64,000 bases of DNA, taken from positions 4,469,001 through 4,533,000 of the forward strand of contig NC_056409.1 of NCBI RefSeq assembly GCF_905147365.1, given 5' to 3'. Position 1 is the stretch's first letter. The number at the start of each line of letters is the position of its first letter. Shown one piece after another: positions 19,261 to 31,228 of this stretch. The notes under the pieces were generated by a model, which worked only from the letters and a program-made list of their open reading frames with translations, ran no database searches and was not told where the DNA came from. The translations under genes and the position numbers were made by a program. The DNA is from Aricia agestis (lineage: Eukaryota > Arthropoda > Insecta > Lepidoptera > Lycaenidae).

Positions 19261-20911
19261 AGCGGATCGTCATGCTTGACATATAGATTTTCAAAAGGGA
19301 AAGATATCGAGATACGAAAGAAACTTTTACTCCAATGTTTTTCCGGTATAACTGTCAAAATTTAGTTTCTTTCGTTTGTCTACGTGCTTGTGCTAGCTAC
19401 GCTGGTGCGTCGCGTCGTGGAAAGGCAAAGTCGATCTTCCATCATTAAAAAATAAAATTATACTTAATATGATTAAAAAATATATATTGTTAAGTATTTA
19501 CCCGCTTAACCTATCTATAATAATAATCATTGAAAGTGTTTATTTATGTATATTTTTGTATACCTACCTGAGTAAAGTAGGGTGTAAAAAAATGTACTTA
19601 TAATATGTATAATGATTAATGACAAAAGTTTTATAAATCTGTAAAGACTCTCCATTCAATTAAAGATAAGTACTTAAATCTCGAAATTTTAAATAGGTAT
19701 GTAGAAAAAAATAGTAGCCAAACACAGAAACCCCACAGAAATCCTTTGTTGAAGTTGTTTAAAAATAAGTAAGGGCTGGTCGTCACACTTATGGCCTTAT
19801 ACTTACTATGTCTGGTACTATGTCTCTGAGGTCTATTTAAGGATTAGGTACAAAATAATTATTATTGCACAAATTAATAACGTTTAGCATTTATAAATAC
19901 AACTTAAGCTGAGTTATTACAATTCTAGACTTTAAATTCAAATTATTTATGTTAATCGAGGCTTATCTACACTTAATTATTTGTTATTTATGTAGGAATT
20001 ATGTTTATTATAAGTTTTACTTTACGGAAGTCTGTGTTGATGAATTAATTGAAATATTTTTATGCAATATTGTAGTTTGTTGCGAAAAGTGAAGGTCAGT
20101 TCTCCGGTAGCATTTTTCAGATTGAATAAACTAAGTTTATATTAATTTTAACTAAACTTAGACCTACTTACGCTAGTCTGGATTAAAATTTAATCTTTTT
20201 GTTTGGTTACATCCACGTAGAATTATTGTCGTTTTTCGTAAGTACCAAGAGGCAAGAGATGACATAAAATTTAAGTGGTAAAGCTGGGCTTAGGCCAGGA
20301 GATCTTAGCATCTCCTGCTTTAGGGCGTTCTCGCCATCTACGAGTATATTTGTTCGTGTCTAACCGCCATATTTTGAGACACTTAATTATGAATAACCAT
20401 CAAGAGTTTGGCAGAATTAATGTATGGCGATTATGTCAAAATTTTGAAATACATAATTACATGCGACAGTAAGGAAATCCAAATTTTTGATCTTTGAATT
20501 CAGTTTTTGGTACTGCTATAACTAACTACTTGCTAAATGTAAATTGGTAAGCCTAGCGTTTGACGGCACCTAGGCTGAGATAACACCATGTCATCATCAT
20601 AATTCATCATCATAATAACCCTGCCATGCTAAACATTATGTAATACGACTGTACATAATATTATCTCAAGTACTGGTTTAACATTATCGTACATCTTGAG
20701 ATGTTAAACCTCAAGTACGGTATTACGATGTAAGCTACCACAGACTACCGCAACCAACAGTACTTAGGGTCAACGCTCTGAGCACTAGACGGTTGTATCC
20801 GGCTGTCTGTATATATTCTGGGGGTCTAAATAGGCCATCCCTTTTATTGAAGGGAAGGCCTATTTAGCTGCCCTGGCTGGCTGTCCCACTATAAACGCTA
20901 GCGGCTAGTGG
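19261..20911. other. AT-rich intron, no gene
   Basis: No coding signal. A small hairpin at 20827-20866 (AAATAGGC...CCCTTTTA/GAAGGG...GCCTATTT) and a weaker one at about 20668-20717. Confidence 0.35.
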
Positions 20912-20915
20912 TTAA

Positions 20916-21430
20916 GGTGACGCCGTGTTAAAGTAAAAAATCGTGTTGAATATGTTTTAGATTGCTGCAAGCAATGGAACAGCAAAAAATGGAAAGGGGT
21001 GTAAGCGACAAAATGATTTTTTTGTCGCGTACTTTGAAAACCATAAATACATTTCATATAAGCTATGGGCAAATAAAAGTGTATGCTGGAACCAATTTTT
21101 GTACAAATTTTGGAAGCTTCACTCTCCTCTGTTGGCAAAATAGGAATCCCTATTTTTACAGGGGTCTTTTTGATTGATTATTCTGTGTTATAAAAGTTGA
21201 CCAATCGTGTTATGCTGCTATGGGTAATTCAAAGACAAAGACATGATACTGACAATGAACTTTAATTTCTAAGCTTTAGTCATTGTTGAGAAAAATCGAT
21301 ACCGCTACAGCCAAATTTGATAATTTGGCTTAATCCATGCGGTTCATTTGTTGCATCTCTGTAAGCATCTTAAATGAATTTTGTATTTTCAGGTGATACT
21401 TGTCGGTCTAAATACCGTATTTGCGTCGCC
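20916..21430. mobile_element. TTAA-type DNA transposon, copy 2 (uninterrupted)
   Basis: GGTGACGCC...GCGTCGCC ends flanked by TTAA on both sides (20912-20915, 21431-21434). Shares AAAAATGGAAAGG, TTGGCAAAATAGGAAT and GACCAATCGTGTTATG with the other copies. TTAA targeting fits piggyBac or Kolobok families; no transposase present. Confidence 0.7.
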
Positions 21431-21823
21431 TTAAACGGTCAGTGAATATTGCAATGTGACGATGCGATGCATTTTTAATTTATGACCCATTCCAAACTTT
21501 ATTTCCTACACAAGAAGATACACATTGCCTTGCTCGAGTGTCGAACATTTAAAAAATCCATCGCAATGGCTTGTTAGTACTTATAAATAACAATGTGAAC
21601 TGACCCATATATCTTTTTTTCGTTTTTAGTTTTAGACAAATTTTATTTCGTTTTATACAAATGCACGACGAAAAATGACGACGCGTAATCATCGTCAAGG
21701 TTTTTTCTTAATAACCCGATAAATAATAAACAACATTTTAAAAATCCGCCAGGTCAGTCCCTCGGTGAATTTTATACAATGTGTTAAAATATTAAAACTC
21801 AGTTTAGCGCGGTTTTGACAATA

Positions 21824-22361
21824 AGGTGCGATTTCACCAAACACACATAAAACTTAGTTTTATAAAACTTAGTTCCCATTGAAAGCGTTCATGCTGCGAC
21901 GTAAATCTCGTTTTGTTTCGATTGGATTTCGCAAACTTCTTTTGATCGCGATTATTAAATCTAAGTTCGTAAACTTAGATTTAATAATCGTGAAGTCATG
22001 TATGACGTTACGCAATTATTTTTACATATTTTCATCATTTTAAAGCCTTTTCACGTTTTTAACTACAAAATAATGTAACTACAAAATAGCAAGAAACAAT
22101 ACATAAACTAACAAACGCATGTGTCAATACTGTCATCTTGACAATTCTTTTGATGTTTTTCGTTCCGCCATGACACAGGGCAGGGTTTTATGACGTTAAA
22201 CTTCGGACTTTGGGCGTTCAGAAGATAAAACTCGGATTTGCTGTGAACGCTTTCAGTTTATGCTGGTGAAATGCATTTCGATGTTATAATCGCGTTTATA
22301 CGTTTTGAACCGGTTCAGAGTGCTTTTAACGCGTTCCATTTCTTTAGTGAAATCGCCCCTT
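21824..22361. mobile_element. DNA transposon with GCGATTTCAC inverted ends
   Basis: Left AAGGTGCGATTTCACC and right TAGTGAAATCGCCCCTT are inverted. Inside is a tight hairpin TTAAATCTAAGTTCG/CGTAAACTTAGATTTAA at about 21955-21987 and GCGTTCATG/CTGTGAACGC motifs. Confidence 0.55.
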
Positions 22362-22660
22362 AGTATATGAAAATTTCGTGAAAATAAGACGCATCTTTGT
22401 GATTTTTTTCTATAGAGAAAATTTTAAGATATCGTATTGTCGCTAGTAAGTACAGACCCTCGCAAATATAATGTTATATCTATGTTTAAAAAGCGAAACG
22501 ATTTAAAGCTTATTCTTATTATTCTTATTTTTTATTATTATCAAGTTAAGTACATAAATGAATAATTATTATAAATAAGATCATCTAGTTTGCTTTAGTC
22601 GCCCCCTTAAGTAATCATTAAATCTCTGAGTGCAGTCGTAAGTTATAACTTATAAATGGT

Positions 22661-22809
22661 CGCTGTTAAGCATTAGTGTCCTAACCCACAATTTTTTTTG
22701 TTGTTAAATTTTGAATGCAGTCTTGTTCTAAATCATCTACAGAACATAACTGCATTCATAACTCAATACGTAATTTTTGTGTGGGTTAGTACACGAATGC
22801 TTAACAGCG
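22661..22809. mobile_element. Palindromic MITE
   Basis: CGCTGTTAAGCATTAGTGTCC on the left and ACACGAATGCTTAACAGCG on the right, with inner CTAACCCACA/TGTGGGTTAG also inverted. Confidence 0.6.
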
Positions 22810-23270
22810 TTCAAATAAGACAATAACTAATTTAGGTTTAGAAGTTAGAACCCTAGTTCTAGAAATGCCTAGATATTATCAGTCCACTTGAACTGATTTT
22901 GTGCACTCAAGTTATCTATCTAGTCAAGTCAAATGTCAAAATAGTAAACAAATACTGTAAGTACTAGCTAAAATTATTATTGCAATGTGCTCATTAATTC
23001 GGTCAATTAAATTTAAGATAATCAAAACAACCAACACATCTACAAAACAGCCAATATACTACTTAATATTAAAAATACGAAAGCATGTAGTGTCTGTCTG
23101 TTTGTTATCTCTTCACGCACAAACCTGTGAACCGATTTTGGTGAAATTCGGTATACAGATACTTTGAGTCCCGGGAAAGCTTAAAGCATACTTTTTATAC
23201 CAAAAAAGTCCGATTATCGCACGATATACGAATTTCAGCGCAATGGAGTTATTGCGGTCGACATCTACTT

Positions 23271-23700
23271 AGTCTATATACAGGCTGTAACAAAAACAAG
23301 TGATAATACTTTAGGGTGTGTACGTGTTCCTTGTAGAGATTTCGCTGTGAAAGTAGCAGGGCTGAAAGACCAAAATTTTTTTTCACTTTTATATGGGGAA
23401 ACTCGTGACGCTCGGGCCCTTACCCATACAAAAGTGAAAAAAAATGTTCGTCTTTCAGAGCTGCTACTTTCACAGTGAACTCTCTACAAGGAACATGTAC
23501 ACACCCTAAAGTATTATCACTAGTTTTTGTTACACACTGTATATATAAAACTCAAAGGTGACTGACTGACATAGTGATCTATCAACGCACAGCCCAAACC
23601 ACTGGATGGATCGGGCTGTTTGGCATGTACGTAGATGTTATGACGTAGGCATCTGCTAAGAAAGGATTTTGATCAATTTTACCACCAAGAGGTCAAAATA
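23271..23700 (+). mobile_element. Helitron-like element split by a MITE
   Basis: TCTATA at 23273 is followed by the MITE (23281-23539) and resumes TATATAAAACTCAAAGGTGA, continuing to TAGATGTTATGACGTAGGCA as in the element at 43082-43311 (opposite strand). The 3' CTAG end was not located. Confidence 0.5.
23281..23539. mobile_element. GTAACAAAACTAAGTGATAA foldback MITE, copy 1
   Basis: Near-perfect inverted arms (GTGATAATACTTTAGGGTGT...GAAAGTAGCAG and its complement) with TA on both sides. Inserted in a Helitron-like element. Confidence 0.75.
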
Positions 23701-23773
23701 AGGGATGAAAGTTTGTATATAATAATACTTGCTAACAAGAGCTCGTATTAATATAAATGCCTAATTGAGTGAG

Positions 23774-23880
23774 GTTTAAACGTGGCTCTTGACTTGAAGG
23801 TCGTGAGTTGTGACTCTAGGGATCTATACAGCAGGCTGTTCACCTGATTGTCTGATAAGAATGAAAATTCTTACTTAAAG
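23774..23880 (+). repeat. Degenerate SINE fragment
   Basis: Weak tRNA-like head (GGCTCTTGACTTGAAGGTCG, GAGTTGTGACTC) followed by CAGGCTGTTCACCTGATTGT, the same body as the SINE at 8710-9093. Confidence 0.5.
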
Positions 23881-24331
23881 CAAAGGAAGACAGTCGTTAT
23901 ACTGCACACACTTGGTCACTATGAAATCTTAACTCAAATTCCTCAAGAAAAGAAAAATTTTAAAAATTAATCGAAAGCGACTCCACGCCTGTCAGAGTCC
24001 CAAAAATATAAAATAAATAATAATACGACAGGCGTATCGAGATGTCGTAATGTCAAGGCTGGTCACCAGACTGTCGTGTCAAGAACAGCGAATCCATTGG
24101 AATGTGTTACTTATTATTTAGTAGGTTACCTTGTGTCATATTTATAATGTACGTGATTTATTTGTCTAATAACTAGATCAGACACAGCAGTAACCGCGGG
24201 AAACCTTTTGTGATAATTAATTGTTTGTGCGTCCGTGTGTTTTTAACAGACGGCTAAAAACACACGGAGTGTTTTTAACTCCTGCGACGACGCGACGGTT
24301 GAAAAGCATAAGGATGTTAGACGTCAGGTCA

Positions 24332-24495
24332 TTTAGCCGAAACTTTTTCGTTTTCGCTTCGTTATAGAATCAAAATGTATGGAATTGACATTAGACGAGT
24401 CGAACGTCAACGTCATATTAACGAACGCTTATGTCAATTCCATACATTTTCATCGGCGATTCTTTAACGAAGCGAAAACGAGAAGATTTTGGCTC
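24332..24495. mobile_element. Foldback MITE (CGTTTTCGCTTCGTTA), copy 1
   Basis: Arms AGCCGAAACTTTTTCGTTTT...CAAAATGTATGGAATTGACAT and its complement ending AAAACGAG...TTTTGGCT. A diverged copy lies at 32986-33186. Confidence 0.6.
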
Positions 24496-24973
24496 ACCCC
24501 CCTAATATCTGAACTGGGGCTAAAAATTACGCATAATTAGATAAGCCTTGACGAGGCTGCCACCCCTTGTGTGTGCACTGACCTTTACAGTACTTTTTTT
24601 ACGCACACTGTGACGATGCAGGCTCTAGCCGCTTTTTAACCCCCGACAAAAAAGAGAGGGTGTTATAAGTTTGATGTGTCTGTCTGTTTGTCTGTCTGTG
24701 TGAGTGTCTGTCCGTGGCATCATAGCATCCAAATGGCTGGGCAGTTTTTAAACAAGTTTTTTTTGCTCTTTGAAAGCTGACATTATTGAGAGTTTTCTTA
24801 GCTATAGATCATCATCATCAGCCTGCTAAAAAGTTTGGGTTTCTACTTAAAATTTTAGAACGGGGGTTTATTTTTAAATTCCACAAATATTTTTTGCCTG
24901 AACGCACGATAGGTGATAAAGTGTGTGGTAAACGCGACCCGCACTGCCCTACCATAAGCAGGCGCGGTCCGAA

Positions 24974-25021
24974 GGGGGGGGGGGGTAACAGGGGACATGA
25001 CCCCCCCCCCCCCCCCCCCCC
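24974..25021. repeat. G and C homopolymer runs
   Basis: Twelve G at 24974-24985 and twenty-one C at 25001-25021, 15 bp apart. Lengths of such runs are error-prone in assemblies. Confidence 0.8.
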
Positions 25022-25590
25022 AATTGAAAGGTCAAATTAAACGACTGCGCCTGACCATAAGGTGCGCTCATCATCTTAAAATTACAGTAATTGTATCAAA
25101 ATTACCCATGCACTAGATCAGCAACAAAATGACAGAAGCGTGACTACTCGTCCTCGACTCGCGAGGAATTCTCAAATGCCAATGATGGCATGATGATGGT
25201 ATTGGAAGACTCACAGGGATGACTTATCTAGCCTGTGGCCAGCGTCTCTTACCATATGCGAGTCTAATCATAACTCTGTCATAACAAGACTTTGTTGTTT
25301 GTTTTTTAGTATTTAAAATTAAATCTAAAGTTTATAATATTATTCATGTTATCTGATTTGGAATGTATATTATGGTATTTCGTTTTTATCGATTTAATCA
25401 AAACAAAAAAGCTTGGCATTTTATTATTACGGATATGATAGACCGTAAGTATTTAAGGTAAGTGATATTGGTAATATTAAAACCGCATATACTTTTCAAT
25501 TAAGATGAAACTGAATCGAAATGGGACCTTGAGCTTTATGCCATTATGATAGCAATAATTTAAAAGTACCTAAGTAGTAAAGAAATAATC

Positions 25591-26052
25591 TGCCAAGTGC
25601 GAGTCGGACTCGCGCACGAAGGGTTCGGTACCGTAATATAGATTATAGAGAAATAGGCCATATATGTGTTTTTTGTATGGGAGCCCCCTAAAATTTTTAT
25701 TTTATTTAAATATTATTATTTAATATTAAAGTACACATACAATTAAGACTTTTGTGAAAATTTCAAGTCCCTACCTGTTGTCATCATTGATACCGAGCAA
25801 AAAATGTTTGAAAAATCACTTTTGTTGTATGGGAGCCCGCCTTAAATATTTAATTTATTTTGTTTTTAGTATTTGTTGTTATAGCGGCAACAGAAATACA
25901 AAGTCTGTGAAAATTTCAACTCTATAGCTATTACCATCCTTGAGATACAGGCTGGAGACACACAGACAGGCGAACAGACGGGCAGACAGACAGACATCGA
26001 AGTCTTAGTAATAGGGTCCCGTTTTTACTCTTTGGGTACGGAACCCTAAAAA
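25591..26052 (-). repeat. Lepidopteran interspersed repeat (GGGTTCCGTACCC family), copy 2
   Basis: Reverse orientation of 13976-14430: starts TGCCAAGTGCGAGTCGGACT and ends GGGTACGGAACCCTAAA, with the same (GTCT)n tract and ATAACAACAAATACTAAAA block. Confidence 0.65.
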
Positions 26053-26487
26053 ACTTGATATCATGTAGTATGTAGTATGTACTAGCTTTACGCGCGTTGA
26101 AATCTCAGGTATAGACAACACCAGTAACTATATTTTTATTTTTATGTGTGATGATAATAATATTAAAATAATAAATTTTAAGTTTGTTGAGATATAATAA
26201 TAATAAATATTATTGTCATTATTTTATTACAGGCAATAAAAAGTTTTGCCACAATAAGTCATTTAAGGAAAACATCAAATGTTCAAAGATATAATGTAAT
26301 TTGCCTTCCTTTTATAGCGTATATTAAATTGCTTGGAGCCTTGATAACAATAAAGAAAAAATACCTAAATTCTTGTTAGCTTACGTCAGTAATAATTTAT
26401 TTTTTATAGCATTTCTGTCTGTGTTTTGTATCTGAGGAAAATATTGAGAATATTTCCCATCAACAAGCTATAAATACTTATTATTTC

Positions 26488-26741
26488 CTTGTTAGGTAAC
26501 GCTACGGTCTACCGGGTAGGTCCACCTGTGCAGGAATGCCCGCGCAGGTAGACCGGAATAGACCTGTGCAGTTTTTTGAACCTGCGCAGGCTACCGGCGC
26601 AAAATCGAAAATCAATTCTTTCGACTGACACCTGCGCAGGCTCACCTGCACAGGTGTCCTCACAGGTACACCGCAGCATGTATGGCAGCCATAAGGAACC
26701 GTCATTCCTATCAACGCGGCAAACAACCGCGACTAACAAGA
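26488..26741. mobile_element. GC-rich MITE with repeated CCTGCGCAGG/CACCTGTGCAGG motifs
   Basis: Imperfect ends CTTGTTAG...CTAACAAG. Inside are many copies of ACCTG(T/C)GCAGG in both orientations and GTCTACCGGGTAGGT. Strikingly GC-rich compared with the AT-rich flanks. Confidence 0.5.
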
Positions 26742-27299
26742 ATTATTTGAAGTTTTGTCGGTCGCAGTCGCTTGCGGTATCGGAGAGCCTTAAACCACCT
26801 TTAGTTACAAAAGCCACAACGTGCCAAATAACCTTTGTCTATCTATAGAAAATAATAATAAGTCAAAAGATTCTAAATTATGTAAATTAACCTTTTACTA
26901 TAGTCGTTAGTAGGTACCATCAATATAAATTATTATAGTCTACGAAGTTCAACTCAAAGGTAGACTCAAAGTATCAAAAAGATATAGGTAGCATTCAATT
27001 ATAGTGACACATTCCAAAGTATAATCTTTTAACGAAATTATAATTTGAAATTGGAACCTTGAACTTATATTGGCTGTTGGCTCATCGCACTAGCAGTGGT
27101 AAATGTCACGTAGTGACGTACAAACTACCAAGTGAACCAACACTCTTTATAAACATTGTTATTGGCAGAGAGTTGACTCTTAGCCTGTTTGTATTGAGCT
27201 AATCTAGAAGATGGTACAAGATTCTAGGCCTCGGTAGAAACTTGTGGCTATCTTGTCAATGTCTAAAATAAATTGCGTACCTATTTTAGCTGGGCTCTA

Positions 27300-27562
27300 C
27301 AAGGTGTAACAAAACTAAGTGATAATACATTAGGGCGTGTATAGGTACTTATTAGGTACCCTGTATAGAGTTCGCTGTGAAAGTAGCAGCGCTAAAAGAG
27401 TAACTTTTTCACCTTTGTATGGAAAAATTCGTGACGCAGGGGCGCTTGCTCATACAAATTACAAAAAATATGCTCTTTCACAGCTGCTACTTTCACAGCG
27501 AACTCTATACAGGGTACCCATACACAGCCTAAAGTATTATCACTTAGTTTTGTTACACCTTG
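27300..27562. mobile_element. GTAACAAAACTAAGTGATAA foldback MITE, copy 2
   Basis: AAGGTGTAACAAAACTAAGT at one end, its complement ending ACACCTTG at the other, TA flanks, arms over 100 bp. Confidence 0.75.
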
Positions 27563-27782
27563 TATAATGTCATATTATCCTCAGACCTCAGCTAGGTGAT
27601 CTGCCAAGAAGATAGAGATTTTATAGAATCCTACTTATATTGGCTACGAATTACGGTACTTCGACGTAAATAAAGAAGAGGAAGGAAAAGGAGGAAAAAT
27701 ATGGAAACTGAGAAAAGTTTTTTTTTCCAAATTCTTCAAACTATTTTCTTTGTAGGTAGTAGGTTCTACTCTCTAGTCTAGA

Positions 27783-28051
27783 CAGCGGGGCTAAAATGGT
27801 CACATTTAGCAATTCCTCTCAATCAATTCAGCAAATGAATTCATTTGCTGAATTGTTTGAGAGGAATTGCTATTGTATTATATTGTAATTGTATTTTGAC
27901 AATTGTCAAAACTGTCAAACTGACAAATGTCAAATCAGTACAAAAATATAGAAATAAATTGCAAGCAGAGTTGCATTTTGCGATTTTAGAAAAATGAATC
28001 ATAATAAGATTCATATCATGATTTTTCAAAGCGACCATTTTAGCCCCGCTG
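27783..28051. mobile_element. Foldback MITE (CAGCGGGGCTAAAATGGTC)
   Basis: Terminal inverted repeats CAGCGGGGCTAAAATGGTC and GACCATTTTAGCCCCGCTG; inner hairpin AATTCCTCTCAA...TTCAGCAAATGAATTCATTTG. Shorter GACAATTGTC-like repeats inside. Confidence 0.7.
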
Positions 28052-28488
28052 ATCATTCGATCACTAATTGTAATATTATGCTACGTAAAGCCATAAGAAA
28101 ACACTTCATTAGATACTCGTATTATCTCTGTGATACAAACAGTTAAACGTAATTTTAGATTAATAAACTTTTCGTACCAAAAATTGCAGTGTCACTGTGC
28201 GTACGCTAAAAATCTGCGTCTTGACTAGTCTTGAGCAAATTGATATCAAGGACATGGCTGAGTTACTCTACTACATAGAGTATAGACTATAGACCTTGAC
28301 TTATACTGTGGTAATTGCTCCCATATTATTACTTCTGATAATAAGCACTCAACAGCTCTATAAGCACCACATTCTATATTAAAATACAAGGCTACTATTC
28401 GTTGTTAACATTTTCACTTTTGTTTTAAATATTTCAAGTATCTTGAAAATTATAAAACTTATCGCCTATCAGCGTAGTGACTAATATA

Positions 28489-28742
28489 CATGGTGTAACA
28501 AAACTAAGTGATAATATTTTAGAGAGTGTATGCGTGCCCCTTAGGTGTACAATGTCTAAAGTAGCAGCGCTGAAAGAGCATTTTTTTTGTGATTTGTATG
28601 GGCAACGACGCCCCAGCATCATGCATTCTCCCATACAAACTTTTAAAAACGTTGCTCTTTCAGCGCTGCTACTTTCACATTAAACTCTATAAGGGGCACA
28701 TACACACCCTAAAGTATTATCACTTAGTTTTGTTACACCCTG
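28489..28742. mobile_element. GTAACAAAACTAAGTGATAA foldback MITE, copy 3
   Basis: Same ends and arms as copies 1 and 2, TA on both sides. Confidence 0.75.
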
Positions 28743-28958
28743 TATAATCTCATGAAACATTTTCTTTGATGGGAAATATCGCTTTTAGTAGTCAAATGCT
28801 TTTGAACAATATGTAAGTAATTTTTTCTATATTAAACAAACAATGCCCCTCCCCTCTCCCCTGCGTGTCCACAGACCACAACACGTGTTACATTTTCCCA
28901 GACCCCTGCGCTCGATTCTATATTGTGCGCTTATAGGACTGGCTCACGTTGAGCGTTA

Positions 28959-29194
28959 AGCCGGGTCCAGACGAGTGTAATGTAAGATTACGTGTAATTT
29001 AGCGTCAATCGTGTGGACGGTATACGAACTCAAAGCGAATTGTCCAAACGAGCATTTGTGCTCGCGCGATAACCGACAGCCGATGGATAAACCCCGAGCG
29101 TTACATGTAATGCTTGTAGTGCCGTCCACACCTAGAATTCGTGTTACATTACACGGTGAATTACATTACACGTTACACTCGTCTGGACTCGGCT
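28959..29194. mobile_element. Foldback MITE with TTA target site (Harbinger-like)
   Basis: AGCCGGGTCCAGACGAGTGT on the left and its near complement ACACTCGTCTGGACTCGGCT on the right, flanked by TTA. A three-base TWA-type duplication fits PIF/Harbinger derivatives. Confidence 0.6.
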
Positions 29195-29259
29195 TTAGGT
29201 AGTTATTTTTATCGTTATTCGCCTACTACGGAGCCCTTACTTCACCATGACTATCACAC

Positions 29260-29555
29260 TTAAGGCTATCCCCCGAGCAAACGACCTTGACCATACATTT
29301 GCCGCGTTGCCGAGATCCCACTAAAATCCTTTTTTACTTATCTTAGTTCAAAATTGACGTAAAAAAATTCAAACGGGGAATATGTAGCGATCTATTGGCG
29401 TGTGTTTCAAATAAAAGTACTTTGTGAATACTAGGGAGATACTGAAAGTATGCTGGAATTGAGATACTGAAAGTATGCTGGAATTGAGATACTGAAAGTA
29501 TGCTGGAATTTTAATAAATTGGTATTTGGTATTACTTTGGAAGCTGATATCATGA
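29260..29555 (+). repeat. Interspersed repeat starting CCCCCGAGCAAACGACC, copy 2
   Basis: Same order of blocks as 12755-13003, but with a local tandem expansion at 29436-29510. Confidence 0.6.
29436..29510 (+). repeat. 25-bp tandem repeat, three perfect copies
   Basis: The 25-bp unit, beginning GAGATACTGAAAGTATGCTG, occurs exactly three times (29436, 29461, 29486). The related repeat at 12755 has a single truncated unit. Confidence 0.9.
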
Positions 29556-29834
29556 GTATTAATGAATCCGACTACGGTCTAGCGCTGTATGCCGTCCGCT
29601 GTTATATCAATATAACTCCTGTACTAGATCGATTTTTATTTTTTAGTACGGTACCGTTTATTTCCACTATTTCTATTCTATCTCTATAGTAGTCGCCCTA
29701 ATAATAATATTAATCTGGAACGCGATACTTTGATAACAGTCTCGTGATAATAAACGGCAAGTCTGCGCCTTTCCTTATGTCCTTTCACTAGCAAGTTACT
29801 CAATACTCATAGCGAGGACAGTTTGGGTCTAAAT

Positions 29835-30101
29835 CCGTGGTCCCCAACCTTCTTTTCATACGGGCCACAAACATGTCTTGGTTTTGATGTCACAGGCCTC
29901 AACAAAAATTTTTTAGGTTTAAAAAATAAATTTCTTCAAAATAAACGATTTAATAGTGGAAAAAATTTCATGTCTTCCACGACGAATTTACATTATTTTG
30001 CCGGTGGGCGTGAATTTTAAAATTATTTAACATCACGCGGGCCACAGATAAAGTCACGGCGGGCCACATGCGGCCCGCGGGCCGCGGGTTGGGGATAGCT
30101 G
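29835..30101. mobile_element. hAT-type MITE with 8-bp target duplication
   Basis: Imperfect ends CCGTGGTCCCCAACC and GGTTGGGGATAGCTGG, flanked by GTCTAAAT at 29827-29834 and 30102-30109. GC-rich right end (GGGCCACATGCGGCCC). 267 bp, no coding. Confidence 0.75.
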
Positions 30102-30109
30102 GTCTAAAT

Positions 30110-31228
30110 AAATTATATTCGTTAGGTCACCTAATTTTAATTCCTCAAAGACACAAATTAAATAAACAACAAAATAAAGTTTCTATAGAAAAATTACTAA
30201 ATAAATTGGTAATAACAAAATTCTTAAGACTTTTTCTACGAGCAAGATTTGTGTTATTTTATGAATCGCCGACTTCTGATCGTCAACCATACAAAAATGT
30301 TGTTTTATTTAAGTTGACGTAGCAGAAGTTCATTCGCGCAGTGTTTTCTTTTATTTATTAGAAACAAACATCACCAAAGTTGGTCACGCAGCTTCAAAGC
30401 CTATGAAAAAAGAAAACATCTCCTTTTTCTCTTAATATTAGTATACTGTGCACATAAAGTGGTATGGAATATATATTGTATGCGAATGACCATATTTTAT
30501 CTGATATTAGAGTTGTAGTACCAACCAGCTGGTCTGAAATTGTATCAAATTCGGTGCAACCTCTCACTAACATTGCCACACCGTTTCAAAAGCCACGGGC
30601 GAAACATTAGACAAATTAATAACAATCACTATTATGAAAAGCGCTTTTATAGCTACAACTAGGCAATTAGACAAATCCAAAGAGCAAAATAGCACTTTGG
30701 AGTTTCAACAGCGTCCATATGCTAACAATGAGTTGTAACTTATAGCGAGCTGCCCTAGAGTATGCACTTTGCCGTACGCTTCGTTATGTAGGATCAGCAA
30801 TGTACGTGCTAGCTCAGAGAGATAGTTACTTAGTCCCGGGGAAGGATTTGGGTTCCTTTTTATCTCGGAAAAATATAATATGGTTCCCCACGATAAACGG
30901 ATTTTGGCGCAACGGAGTTGCAGGCGTCACCAATACGTAAAAGTAATAACTTTGAAATAAAATTTTCATCACTTTACTTTCTTGTTCATATTTATACCCA
31001 TTTGCATTCAAACCTGTCTTCGGATGTACCTCATAACAATGCAGTGATAATCTTGCGGACTGTTGTGTATAATTTCAATCTTATAATCTGTGAAATAGGG
31101 TCGAAATGTGATAATCCTTTTCGAGGCGTAACGTGACAATATTCAGCATAAATCAGCACTGTATGCTAATTCAGTCACGAATGTGATGGGTAAGATGGGT
31201 TCTATAATAAATAATTTAAACACACATA
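30110..31228. other. Intron sequence without genes
   Basis: Only short unsupported open frames. No repeat boundary recognised. Confidence 0.35.

Noticed and set aside
23281..28742. CRISPR-like or regulatory array formed by the repeated palindromes
   Set aside because: The repeats are long foldback MITEs with TA target sites, unevenly spaced, in a eukaryotic genome.
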